64,000 bases of DNA from Zarea fungicola (lineage: Eukaryota > Ascomycota > Sordariomycetes > Hypocreales > Cordycipitaceae), in assembly GCA_900169235.1 (NCBI GenBank), contig FWCC01000003.1:62001-126000 (forward strand). The letters run 5' to 3'. Within the stretch, counting starts at the first letter, position 1. Every line of letters starts with the position of its first letter. Below, one piece after another: positions 46,348 to 58,388 of the stretch. Below the pieces are notes generated by a model, which made no database searches, had not been told where the DNA came from, and saw only the letters and a list, made by a program, of their open reading frames with translations. The translations under genes and the position numbers were made by a program.

Positions 46348-48382
46348 ATGGTTGATTTCAAAGGCATTGTTGCCAAGCACAATGCTGCGAATCAGCTCTA
46401 CAAGAGCTCTTCGCTCAATGCAGTCTGTTTGGTCGCTGGCCTGTCCATCTTCTTCTTTGGCTATGACCAAGGTCTGATGGGTGGTGTGAATACTACACGG
46501 AATTACGCCGAGATTATGGGCTTTGGCCACTGGGATGAGGCAAAGGGTATCGTGGTAGTCGACAAGCCATTGCTGCAGGGCGGCATTGTACGTCCCAGTC
46601 AACGACTTTCTATTTCCCCAAACGTATCTTTTCCCAGTCATAAGAGAACTAACGTCCTCGTCCAGGTTGCTGTGTACTATCTTCCTGGCACTCTGGCTGG
46701 CTGTCTGCTCGGCGGCTGGATGGGTGACCGCTACGGTCGAATTACCACCATTGGGCTCGCCTGCATCTGGTGCATTTTTGCCGCTGCCTTGCAATCAGCT
46801 GCCCAAAATGCAAACATGATGTTTTGTGCGCGAGTGCTCAACGGCATCGGCACGGGCATCCTCAACGCCATCACCCCCGTCTGGGCGACGGAGACGGCCG
46901 CGCACACCTCTCGTGGCCAATTTGTCGCGTTTGAATTCACTCTGAATATTTTTGGTGTTGTTGTCGCCTATTGGCTCGAGTTGTAAGTCTCATACCGTTC
47001 TGGCACTTCCCTCTAGCCCCTTGGAGGGAAAAGCCATACCTAATATTGACATATATAGCGGCCTGTCCAAGTACAACAACCCCGAATCGTCTCTCATCTG
47101 GCGCTTTCCCATTGCCTTTCAAATCGCCCCCCTCATCCTCCTCCTGGCCATCATCTGGTTTATGCCCGAGTCACCCCGATGGCTCGTCAAGGTCGGCCGC
47201 GAGGACGAAGCCCGCTTCATTCTGCGCCGCCTCCGCGGCGAGGACGGCGAGGACGGCGCGGCAGCCGAAGCGGAGCTGCAGGACATTATTAATATCAAGA
47301 ACCTGGAGAAGGATACCTCGGAGCAGCAGAGCTATTTTCACATGTTCTTCGGCATCGGCTCGGGGAAACTGCACACGGGCCGCCGCGTGCAGCTCGTCAT
47401 CTGGCTGCAGATTCTGCAAGAGTGGATTGGCATCGCGGGCATCACCATCTACGGCCCTCAGATCTTTACCATTGCCGGTATTAGTGCGTCAGATCGACTT
47501 TGGGTCAGCGGCATCAACAACATTACATACATGGTAGGTCTCGCCTTTATGGTTGGCGCAGTTTCAAGAAGGAGAGCAGCGATGGCTAACGTCAGTAATT
47601 TTTTCTAGTTTGCTACCCTCATTTGCGTCTTCACACTTGACCGCATCGGCCGCCGCTGGACTCTCTACTGGGGCGCCGTCGGCCAAGGCATCTGCATGTT
47701 CGCTGCCGGCGGCCTGGCTCGGGCCACAATCAACGCACACGACTCCAACCGCGCCCAAATCGGTGGCGCGGCAACCTTCTTCGTCTTTCTCTACACGGCA
47801 ATCTTTGGTGCCACCTGGTTGACAGTGCCCTGGCTGTATCCTGCCGAGATTTTCCCTCTGCAAGTGCGCGCCAAGGGCAATGCTTGGGGTGTTGTTGGTT
47901 GGTCCATCGGTAACGGTTGGTGTGTAAGTACCTCCCCCTCCCTTGATTATATTTAATGGACTCACCATCGAACAATGAATGCTGAGTGTTGCTATTAGGT
48001 TTTGCTTCTCCCAGCCATCTTTAACAAGCTCAACGAAAAGACGCTCTACATTTTTGGCGCCGTTAACGCCCTCAGCATCGTCGCCGTGTGGGCGCTTTAT
48101 CCAGAGTCCAACCAGCGCACCCTCGAAGAAATGGACCTCGTCTTTGCGAGCGATAGCATCTGGAACTGGGAGGCAGAGCGCAATTTCGCCAAGATTCAAG
48201 CAGAGAACCCGGGTCTCATCAAGAGCCATAAAGTTGCGGGCGCGTCGGGTTTGGATGAGGCCGAACGCGGCATCCTTGGATCGAGGCGTCAAAGCAATGT
48301 CTCAGCTTCGCAGGCGGCAGTGGCCGATTTAACAGACTCGGCGGCGGAGAATGCGGAAAAAGCATCTGCAACACATCATTAA
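46348..48382 (+). CDS. MFS sugar-type transporter
   Basis: Twelve-TM plasma-membrane transporter of the MFS sugar porter family. Exons: 46348-46587, 46666-46982, 47059-47533, 47609-47923 and 47999-48382; 576 aa. All four introns are 75-78 bp with GTACGT/GTAAGT/GTAGGT donors. Sugar-porter signatures are all present: FFFGYDQGLMGGV in TM1, GGWMGDRYGR in loop 2-3, PESPRWLVKVGREDEA after TM6, DRIGRR in loop 8-9, PAEIFPLQVRAKG and the C-terminal YPESNQRTLEEMDLVFA. The cytosolic tail has a Ser/Ala-rich region. The substrate could be a hexose, disaccharide or another small polyol-like compound. It converges with the decarboxylase gene, 167 bp apart, and its promoter carries CreA-type sites, suggesting glucose repression (inference). 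Confidence 0.93.
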
Positions 48383-48549
48383 GCCTGTCATGTGTGGTGT
48401 TATCCACCCAGATACTAATACGCACGTTGCAAATACTTGATTTCGTGTCATCATTTGTTTTACAACAGAGAAAGAACTATACATGTATTCAATTATCTGA
48501 TAGATTCCACCCTCATGAATACTGAACGATTCGTATAGTCTATATTGTT

Positions 48550-50254
48550 TTAATGGTTCACAACAACAGCCAGCTTTCCTCTCACCGGCACGTTCTCCTC
48601 CCTCCCTGCCGTCGGGAACTCCTCCAGCTGTACACCCTTTTGAAAAATCAAGCAATGCGTCGACCCTCCAAAGTGAAACATGCCCAGCTCCTCCCCCTTT
48701 GTGACGTGCTGCCCTTCTCGCACCGTGATGTCACACGTGCTCACCTCGTCCATGCCGATACCAACAAAGGCCAACAGCCCAATAGCTGGATTGTCCGCCT
48801 CGAGCACAATAATGGCCCGCGCTGCCATGGACGACAGGTAGCCCTGCGCCACGGTGATGCCATGAGTGTTAATCTCCGCAACGCCGTTCTTCTCGTCCAG
48901 GGCCTCAAAGAGGGGCTCGGAAAAGTACGTTCCGTCCTCGACAAACGCCCTCTTCACGGTGCCAGAAATGGGCGAGTGCCAGCGGTGGTAGGACAGGGCC
49001 GAGAGAAACGCCTGGTACACGGTGCCGCCGGCGAACTGGGTAGAGAGGGGGTCGTGGGCGAGCATGTCGACCACGGAATAGCGCTGGCCCTTGGCAAAGA
49101 AGGCATCGCGGAGCTTGACGTTGGGTTGAAGGTTGAACGGTCTGGACTCGCAGGCGTTGGCAATGACGTTGTCGTCGTGCGGGCTGGCGACGGGACGGGC
49201 GGAGTCATGAACCTTGCGAGTAAAGAAGTCTTAATAAGTACGCATTAGTGGTTTGTTTCTCATTTGCCAAAGTAATAGGATTTGCTTCCAATTGATCTTT
49301 TTCACTTTCTTGGTCTACTTACCGTCCCAGGATTTGTATCCCATGTGCTTGGCTTTCGGATCGCATTCAAACATCTGTTCAAAAGTGAGCTCCGTTTTGT
49401 ACGGTGCGTTGGCGACTTGAAGGAGGTCATGTCGGCCAACTTCGCCAAACCAGCCCACGTTGTGCTCGCCGAGGACTGATGCAGATTCCGGCGTCTGGGC
49501 GAAGAAGCGATAAGCAGTTTGGTCAGAAACATGGCTCAAATTTATACGAACTCACTTGTAGGTACTTTCCCCATTCATTCAAAACCTTTTTCAGCACTCT
49601 ATTCACATCAGGGTCCAAAAATGCGGCATGTCCACTATGCTCGAAATGTCTCAAGTCAGCATATGAAATAACCACTCTTCACAAGAGCCACCTTCGACAC
49701 CAAATGGCATTCGCAATGGTTCATACACACCTGGGAGTACCCATCGGATAGTCAAACACCGCGCACATTGGCACACCCACGACTCCCATGGCTGCCGCCG
49801 TCTGCGTCCATTCAGGCGCCCTCGTCACAATGTGATTGAGCACCGCCAGCATGTGCTCATAGTCGCGGACCTGCTTATGGCCGGCCGGGTCGCGCAGGTA
49901 TGGAGGCTTGCGGGGCACCTCGTCAAACATTTGCGAAAAGTACATGAAGACACGGGAGTTGGACTCAATGAGTGTTTGAAACTCTTGGAGGGCCGGGGTC
50001 AGCCGCGGGGCCGTCCTGCCGGCGTCGACGTCGCGAATCACTTCGGCGAGGTATTGGCGGTGGATGCGGTGGTCTGCGGGAAGCCATGCCCCGGGTCTGG
50101 TGTTTTGTTTTTTGGGTTAAAATCATAAGACAATTGATCAAATCTTCACTGATGCCATCTTTATTTTGCCCTCTTTCAGTGAATTGTAGGCTACGTACTT
50201 GTTTATTTGATGCTCGGGTGGGATCTCATGGTGATCTCCGTGCTGATGAACCAT
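48550..50254 (-). CDS. PsiD-like decarboxylase, PS decarboxylase family
   Basis: Pyruvoyl-dependent decarboxylase of the phosphatidylserine decarboxylase family. Exons (minus): 50254-50199, 50096-49731, 49634-49556, 49494-49323 and 49229-48550; 450 aa, five exons closing in frame. The start MVHQHGDHHEIPPEHQ is in good context. The N-terminal 165 residues (GAWLPADHRIHRQYLAEVI; ALQEFQTLIESNSRVFMYF) match the PSDC-type accessory domain seen in the tryptophan decarboxylase PsiD and its relatives. The catalytic part has YHRWHSPISGTV, LEADNPAIGLLAFVGIGMDEVSTC and FHFGGSTHCLIF. The self-cleavage site is GGST (Ser about 414), where mitochondrial Psd1 enzymes carry LGST. There is no signal, TM helix or C2 domain, so a soluble enzyme is likely. 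The substrate may be an aromatic amino acid rather than phosphatidylserine; this is inferred from layout only. Confidence 0.9.
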
Positions 50255-53200
50255 TTTTCTGCAAAGAAAAAAAAAACTCTTTTTTTGTGAATATAAAAGT
50301 GGTTGTAAATGATGAATTGATTTTCCTGTTGTATACTTGCATATATAAATGATTTATTTGAGTGAATTCTGCCGAGTTATCCGGCTCCCGGCGTAGGATG
50401 CCGTCTTGGTGCCGCTGTGATGCATAGATGACGTACTCCATTTGCATGGCCAGATGCAGCAGCCCAACAGAGTTCAAGCCACAAGACTGAAATTAGCAGG
50501 ATTATCTTGCTGTAAATGATAGACAATTGTATTTCTTTTGCGAGAAGCTTGTTTTCTTGCATGGCTTCTTTTCACCAAACGCCAAGGCCGCTGTTCAGAG
50601 TCATATTGTATTAGTGAATCAGGCCATACTGCTTGCCTTTGTACGTTTAAGCAATTCCTGTTGCAGCCATCTCATAATTGTAAGTAATATACGACGAAAT
50701 ACCAGTTCATTCCTTTCGAACTTTCTTTGATCTCTGCTGGTTAGGAGGACCCTAAGAATCTTCCCCAGTGTTCCACGAATGACTACGGAGGTACCTAGCC
50801 TCCAATAGAACCCTGAGGGAATATTGCTGTTTCAGAATACTAGGCCAAGAAGAAACTCCATTATCCCCGTGTGATCCGTATTTAGAGTAATTGGACATGA
50901 AGATGAAAAATGAGATGCTGGCCGTTATTCTCTGGCGTAGTTCTTCGTATCTGCATGTGCCCGCGGTTTTGTGCCGCTGTATAAACAGTAAAGGCTCCCG
51001 CAGTGATTACTGCATTGGTTATACGTTACGGGAACCTGTGGGCCAGGCATATTTAGCAAAGAGCAAACAGATTGGGCCAATGCTAAAAGTTGTAGCCTTG
51101 GTTCTTCCGGAACAAGTAGGCGTACATGGTGGTGCAACATCTGCTATAATTGGGATATGATTTGTGCATCCATGTGGATCCAAGCGTGGCAGACTTTACT
51201 GCTATCAGTGTCGACTTTGTGCAATGTCACACGAGTAAAATCTCGTGTTGTTGCCGTGTACTTGCTAGATTTGTTGCACCAAAATTGATCCTTTCAAGGC
51301 TACAGTGGCTTGTCAAGATACACTCGCGCATGAGGGTAAATAAACTGGATAACAATTGTAATAACGGCGGTTTCATGTAGAGAACAATGGTAAGGGAGTC
51401 ACCATGCCAAACATGATGCACACAGGAGCCAGGACCAAGGTTTGCAGAAATTGAATCCATGCCGGCGATAGTTTACTGGAACTGGCATTCCAAGTTGCAA
51501 CTTAAATGGTCTGTTTAGGCGATGGCAACTCAAACCCCCAATGCGGGGCACATCTGGCCGAGCCTAATCGGACTGTATTAAGGTTGGACCTGCTTGATGT
51601 AAGGATTTTTGTTGAGAAATTTGCCATGGCGCAGGTCGCGTTGTAATAAGATAAGGGTGGGCTTCTCTGTTCGTCACATGAAAGCCGACCACCGGCTTTG
51701 CATTGGATCGGAAGGGTTATAGCAGTCACGGCTATATAGGACTAAGCCCCTTGGGCACTGCATTGTTACTGATGGGATGGTGGAGGGGGGGCAGGTCGAC
51801 GGTTGGATCTGCAAGAGGCTGATCATGGTGTATAGGCTCAAAGAAACAAATCGGAATGGATGAGTACTTGTTTTGAGGCGCAAACGCCAAGCTGGTGCCA
51901 CCGTGAAGAACTAGTGCATCTGCACCGTAAACCATCAGCTGTTCATTGCAGAATGAAAATGGATGCAGGAATGACAGAAAGACCCCACACAGTGAGGTGG
52001 CCATTGAGGCATATAGTACACCGAGTGGAAAGGTGTTTGAGGCTTGGAGGAGCTGTTGAAGCGTTGGCGTAGCAGTAGCTGGAGAATGGCCGATCGATTC
52101 TTGGTCGTCGACGTGGGGTTATCAGACGGCGCCTGTTAGCGTAGGGATGAATTTGGATTGGCCTGTTTCGACAGAAACGAGCGTGGCTGTCTCTGGAAAC
52201 GAGTCAGTGGTGAGCGCCATAAGGGTACGGATGTTGTGGCACGCGTGGATGTGGCTTTGGACATGACAAAGAAGCTCGGAAGCACGGATGGAGAGCCTCC
52301 TTGAGATGCGAACAGATGACGAGTTTGGCTGGGTTGACAAGTGGCCTGTGATACTGGATCCAGGGTATCCTCCTATCATTAAGGACGGCGTCTGGTCAGC
52401 TCCACCACGAACGCACTGGGCCAACTTGATCCAAATGTGGACGACGGGGCCGAGAAGGATGGGCTCCCATGTTGTTGAGACGAACCGGCCAGAAAGTCGA
52501 TGTGGGTTGGAGGCGTTTGGCAGGCAGCGCAGGCATATGCGCCAGATAAGTCAGGCAATGCTGGAGCGTTGTCGCCAGAAAGGGGATGGCAAGGTTTATT
52601 GAAGTCCAAATCAGGCCGGCCGTGATAAAAATAGACATTGAGTTCCAAAGTGAGACACGGAGGAGCCACGGCTGTTCAGTGTAAAGCCGAGTCGAGGAAA
52701 TAAGGCAAGACTACTGTAAAAAGCAAAGAGGAAGAAGAAGAGAGAAAAAGAAGCAAAATCTAAGCGGGAGATGGATGATGGATGTTGGGTACCTGCGTAT
52801 CGGATATTTTATGCAAACAGAGCCTCATTGGACATGGCAGCTGGGTAGGTTTGGGAGGGATTGGTCCATGCAGCAATGCTTGAAGCGATGCATCTGCACA
52901 TTGCATTGTGGATCAAATTATAATGTAGTAAACAAAATCGCGTAGAATAGAGTTGGGCCTCTTAATTTTTTTATTTAAATTTTTTTGTCCCTTTTTTTCT
53001 AGCATCGAGCCAAAGGGCAGTAAACCCAGTTCGTGTCCATGGGTGACGCGCGTTCTAGGGGCTTAGAACGGCGGACTCCTGTTTTTGCTATATATGTATA
53101 TATCTGTGGTTTTTCCCAGATAAAAAAGTGAGCTACAGATACGGGGTTTGAAATTGGATTACGATACTTGTCGTCGATGGCGGACAACTTGAGCATTGTG

Positions 53201-56200
53201 AATAAAGAGCAGAATCCTGCACGATTAGCCAAAAGTGAAGTTGCATCTCTGGATCGATGCATCAAGTATTATTTATGCACACCAGCCAGCAAGCCAGAGC
53301 CAGGGTTTTTCGGGCTTCAGGCGCCAATAAGTAGGGCAGACACAAGCCAAGGACAAGGGCAGGCAAGGCCAGTGGTGTGTGGCGCACCGTTAGGGCGGCC
53401 TAATCTGGTAATTCTGATGCTGGCGGCGCACAACCGGGATACACTAGCCAGAACGCGGACAGGGGGGGCCTACAAGAAAGCTATCCAAAAGTACGGAGTA
53501 ATAATGCTGTAACAAGACTTGAAGCCAAGACTGCCCCAATCGCGTGAACCCCCATGTCTACTGTACCGGGACGCAATGTGGCCGAGAGCGCAGGCCCGAG
53601 CCGGGCAACAGGGGCGGCCGGTAGGAGAGTAAGACAGCCCGCCGCGTGGAGAGAGAAGAGTGTAAGGCAGTCCATGTTTTGAGAATTTATACAGGGTTCA
53701 GTTCCGGGCGAGTGCTGGGATAGGCATCTGCAAAGATGTTTTGATCCATCGAGCATAGAGTCACTCAGTTATTGCATGGGTGGTGTTGGCAAACGTACCC
53801 AGTACCCCGTATCATGCAGTGAGCAGCCTGCCAGCCGGGGTACTCTCTCAGGAGGCTAGCACACTAACCTCTGCAGAAGCGCCACAGACCGTCGCCGGCC
53901 CCCCTATAACAAGCCCCCGGAGCCTCCATCACCACATTCTGCACTACCGCCGCTACGGAATCCCTGTATCATCTGGCGACGACCACCTATAGCGAGCAGG
54001 GGATTGACTATATCTGGGCCGCTGCTCCGTAGGCCTTGGTTGACCTACGGGCTAGTTGCAGTGCTGTGAGTACGGAGCCTGTGGTGTTTGTGGTGTTTGA
54101 CCATGGCATGTACTGTCCTTTTTTTTTTTTTTTTTGGTGCTCCGTCTAGTTTCTTGCTCGCTGCCTTGGGATCGGCTCGTATTTTTTTTTTGTTATGACG
54201 ACGGACACCGGCCATCCTGTTTTAGGGCGCATGCATCTGCAGTTCCACTACGGCGCAGACCTCCAAATCTGGTGACAAGTGGCGGAAGAGTTGATATGAT
54301 GTGGATGGAGGAACGACTTGGAGATGAAGGGGATCTATTAGCCTGTTGCAGATGTATTTGACTTGGGTATAAAAAGGACAACTACACCGACTGGAGTATG
54401 ACTACTGGCTATATTTTACTTGGGTACTCTGTATTAAAGTAGATAATGTAGAAGATAGGCCAATGTAGGTACTCCTTACCAGCCAACACAACAGACGCCA
54501 TGCTGTTTCATGTTGCACGCAGTGCACCAGCAGGTACCTGCTACAGGTGCACTGGTAGCCAAGTACTGTGCGGAGTTAGGTACAGCACTAGCACATGCCT
54601 GCTGCAGCTATGTACCAAGAGCCAACTGGGTTGCCCCTCTTCGGACCATTGTGTCCCCTAAAACTGGCAACTGCAGCTACTTCTTCTAGCTCGCGCCACA
54701 GCCTAACCGCCTTGATGCTGGATGGCTTCTGCACTGCCGCCAAAACCAGCATCAGCAAGCAATCAACACATCCTCCAACGGCCCAACGCAGGCAAGCCCT
54801 TTGTTCAATTCGGCGTTAGTACGAGTTAAGCTTGTCACCGTAAGTGTGTGAACACTTGGTTGACTGGCCACTCACTCCATCCTCCATCCACGCACACTCC
54901 ATCGCCTCCATCGCATCCATCGCCTCCATCATCCACATCCATGGCCCTACTGCACCTTGATTCCACCACCCCTCCTCTCTCTCTCACTCATCCTCCGTCC
55001 CTCGTCGTCTGCCTCCCCTCTTTCTCCCGACGCCGCATTTTCCTCCTTTTTTTTTCTTCGCCTCATTCGTCTGCTTCTTCTTCTTCACAATTGTCGACAT
55101 ACCAGTTCATCCTTCTTTTGCCATACCTTTTTCTCTGTCAACTCTATTCCCCTTCCCCTTCACCCCCCTCCCCTCCCCTTTCCCTTAACCCCTTCACACA
55201 CACGCCCCCCCCAATTCGTCCCCCATCCCCCATTGCCCATAGTTAACACTTTTTTTTTTTTTTTTGCTGCCCGTTTGGCCATTTTTGGTGGGTTGTTTTT
55301 GTCACCTCAAAAAGCTCCCCTCACACACGCACACGTACATCTCACCTCACCTCACTTCACCTGTGTGTCTTTTCTGTGCGTTTGATCCCCTTCTCCTCCA
55401 ACGGCCATACTTGACAGAAGATATCACCGTGTATCTGTGTGTGGCTTGTCTCACCATCTGGTTATTTGCTCCATCTGGTCGGCTTATTCTTTACACATCT
55501 CATCCAGCTCATCTGCTTGACTCTTTCTAAACTCTTGTTTGTGTCGATCGTTTGCCATTATTACTGCACACATTACGTCGTCATCAACGGCCACGCAGTT
55601 TTTTTTGTCCTTGCTATGCTATAGTGAACCTCGATTTCATCGTGTGTATCTTTACCATCTCATCTCATTTACTTTCGCTTCCAACCTGTGTGGGCTTGAG
55701 CTATCTTGACAACCTCGACTACTTCGACATCACACTCGTGTCTTTTTGCTGTTGTTGGCTCTTCCCGGCAGACTCGGTTACATTTTAGGTCTATTTCTAT
55801 TTAACCTGTCAGCCGCATATTGCAGCATCCTGCTGTCTTCAAATTCTTTCCAGTACTGCACCGGGGCCAGTCGCCATTCGATTGCTCGACTGACTCGATT
55901 TCGAAGCTCGCTCAACTCCCCTCCGCCCTCAGAGCTGTTCGTGTTCATGTCCTAAGACTCCGTGTGTCTACGCCTGCTTCGCTCATCTTCGTTGCCACCT
56001 CGACCTTGCTGCATTGCCTTCGCCTGCCTTGCACTGACACGAGACATATCTTGCCACACCCCATTCGCCGGCTACCGACAACTGTGGCTCTTTTTAGGTA
56101 ACTCAACCACAAGGACCCCGGCTCATTGTGCAAAGTTACTCGAGATATCCTTGTCATCTTTGGCGCAATCCAGCCTGTTAAATTGGGCCTCCAGGCAAAC

Positions 56201-56972
56201 TTGAAGCTCTCTTTGCCAAGCCCATTGCAAACTGACTTGACAGTGCCGGCTCACTTTGATACGGCTCTATTTGTCCCCCGATATCTCCAACTCGCTTCCA
56301 TCACGCCTGCCGAGTGCGCTTTTCCTCTGCTTACCTGCCGGGCTCGTCGATTGGGCAATTGCCAACCACGCCTTACCAAGTCACCAAGTCCATCATTATC
56401 TAGCCGGGCTCTGAAGCTAGACCTTCATTCACATTTTGATTGGCCAATTTACATCGTCGTCGGCCCTTGACTACCGTCATGCATAAATGAGCTTGGAATG
56501 CTCCGTCTATAGATTCCGTACGCCTCTCCTGGTCCATCTCCGCCATCGTTCTTAAGCTGGCCGCCACCTCCAGCTTGCTCGCTTGCCCTGCGCATTGGTA
56601 CGGTAGTCAGAAGTCTACATACTTCCTCACATAATTCGTACGCCTGCCCAATCGTTTTCCTTTTGCCGCCAAGCCCCGGTTTCCTTTCATAGCTTGTATT
56701 TCACGCCCAGTATTTCTACATTCGTCCCATTGTTTTTTCTGCTGTTTGCTGTACATTGCCCAAATTTGCCCCTCACGCCCGTCGTGACATTTATTCGGCG
56801 GCGTCCTTGACAAGTACTTACGTCTAGACTCGTCTGAATGCGTTGTACTGACCACTTGAAAACAGCAGCCTTTGTTATTCGATTATAGGGTTGTCCATGA
56901 TTTGTTGACTCTTTCCTTAAACAATAAAACATCCGACTTCAACTTTGCCGAGGACACCAGCCTCTGCATATC
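50255..56972. other. Gene-poor region ending in pyrimidine-rich leader
   Basis: 6.7 kb without an accepted gene. Minus-strand ORFs at 52122-52669 and 51732-52004 and their plus-strand shadows could hide a short spliced gene, but I could not build one. TACGGAGTA is at 53492. Homopolymer T-runs occur at 54119-54135, 54182-54190 and 55250-55265. From about 54850 to 56970 the plus strand is strongly C/T-rich, as in the long leaders of fungal regulatory genes, and probably belongs to the gene starting at 56973. Confidence 0.5.
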
Positions 56973-58388
56973 ATGTCGGCACCTCACCGCGGGCTGCCAC
57001 CGCCGGCAGCCATGTCTTTACCTCATCAACAGCCCTTGGTATCGCACCCGCCTTCGCACATTCCTTCCCACCAGCCTCCTCCTCTACACCACGGCCAACA
57101 ATCGTCCATAGTGCAGCCGCCGCCTTCAGTATCTTCGCATCATCATCGAGACTCGTGGGGCAGTGCACCTACCGGTCCGGCACCTCTTCCCCCACCCCCG
57201 CAACATTGGTCAAGTAATTCTGATGAATCCATGCGACACTGGCTGCAAACTAGGGCGGAGGAGGAGAAGACAAGACAAGAAGAGGAAAAGACAAGACAAG
57301 AAGGTCTCCGTCTCGAACAACGAAAAATCGAAATGGACATGCTACAATCCTCTCTGAGCGGTGGTATTCCACCCCCTATGATTCCTCTGGTTTTTGCGGG
57401 CATGGCCAATGGTGCGTTGGAATGGGCTCAGCAGTTCATGGCGTCTCAATCGCAGTATCCTCAACTGCCACCTTCCACTCGACAGCGCTCGCCCGAAGCT
57501 CAGCGCGAGGTACTGTCTCAGAATCCAGTTCAGTATCATACTTCAAACGCACCAGCACAAGTATCAAGCAGTTATGCTGCATATGGGACATCACCAACAC
57601 GGACAAGAGGTCAGACTGTAGCTGGCGTCATGGGCCGACCTGCCGCTGGCTCCAACATTTCTTCCGCCGGGTCAAACACACCACAATCGGGGCCGGGGCT
57701 TCAGCTAAGCACGTCAACGCTTGGGCCGTTTCAACCTCACCAACCCGGCAGCGGGCAGTCTTTAAGCCAGCATGACTCGAACTCGTCCATATACTTTCAT
57801 CACTGGCAACCACCTATGACACAGGCAGGACAGCCACCTAGTGCGCTCACTAGACCTAATAGCCCTCCCGGTTAGCATACCAATAACACATGGCTGTTTG
57901 TTGAAGCTTTGGGGGCATTCAAGTTAACCTGCTACTATAGGAGAAGCACAGAAGAAGCGCAAGGCAGGGGGAGACACGACTCAGCAGAGCAAGACACCCG
58001 GCACTCAGCGGCCGAGATCACCACCCCCGTTTGTTCACAGTGATTTTGCCGGCCCCTCTGCTGCTCGCAAGACGCACAAGCGACACAAGAGTGATTTTAC
58101 TTGGTATCAAGGGCCTCGTTCCGGTATGAGTACGATTACTGAGCCGGCAGCGCGCTCCCGAACCCCAGCGCAGGAGACATCATCGGCCTCGTCCAAGGAT
58201 AGGGAGACTACCGAAGGTATGTGTAAATTATTCGAACACCGTTGCACATTTGTTGACTAACCATCCCAGGTCCGCGCCGGGGGTCTCAACCAGAGACGTA
58301 TACGCGCCGCCGACATGACGATGATGGGCCATCCAGAGACCGAGATCGAGACCGAGAAGCTGCTGCATCTGCAGATAGGGTTCCATAA
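56973..58388 (+). CDS. Low-complexity coiled-coil protein, unknown
   Basis: Exons 56973-57870, 57941-58216 and 58270-58388 give 430 aa. Introns are 57871-57940 (weak donor GTTAGC, ends CTATAG) and 58217-58269 (GTATGT, GACTAAC, CCCAG). The N-terminal 85 residues are rich in Pro, His and Gln. A charged helix follows: MRHWLQTRAEEEKTRQ with a duplicated EEEKTRQE unit and RLEQRKIEMDMLQSSL, then GGIPPPMIPLVFAGM. The middle is Ser/Gly/Pro-rich and includes IYFHHWQPPMTQAG. The last third is basic (AQKKRKAGG, ARKTHKRHKSDFTW), which looks nuclear, and ends in an Arg/Asp-rich RDRDRDREAA tail. The pattern suggests a conserved fungal nuclear or regulatory protein. No DNA-binding domain is visible and I assign no function. 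Confidence 0.8.

Noticed and set aside
52122..52669. Possible spliced minus-strand gene
   Set aside because: Three frames are each open for 80-100 codons, but no donor/acceptor set gave a convincing protein.
54848..55530. Ser/Pro/Leu-rich ORFs
   Set aside because: They are translations of a C/T-rich leader and have no protein-like structure.
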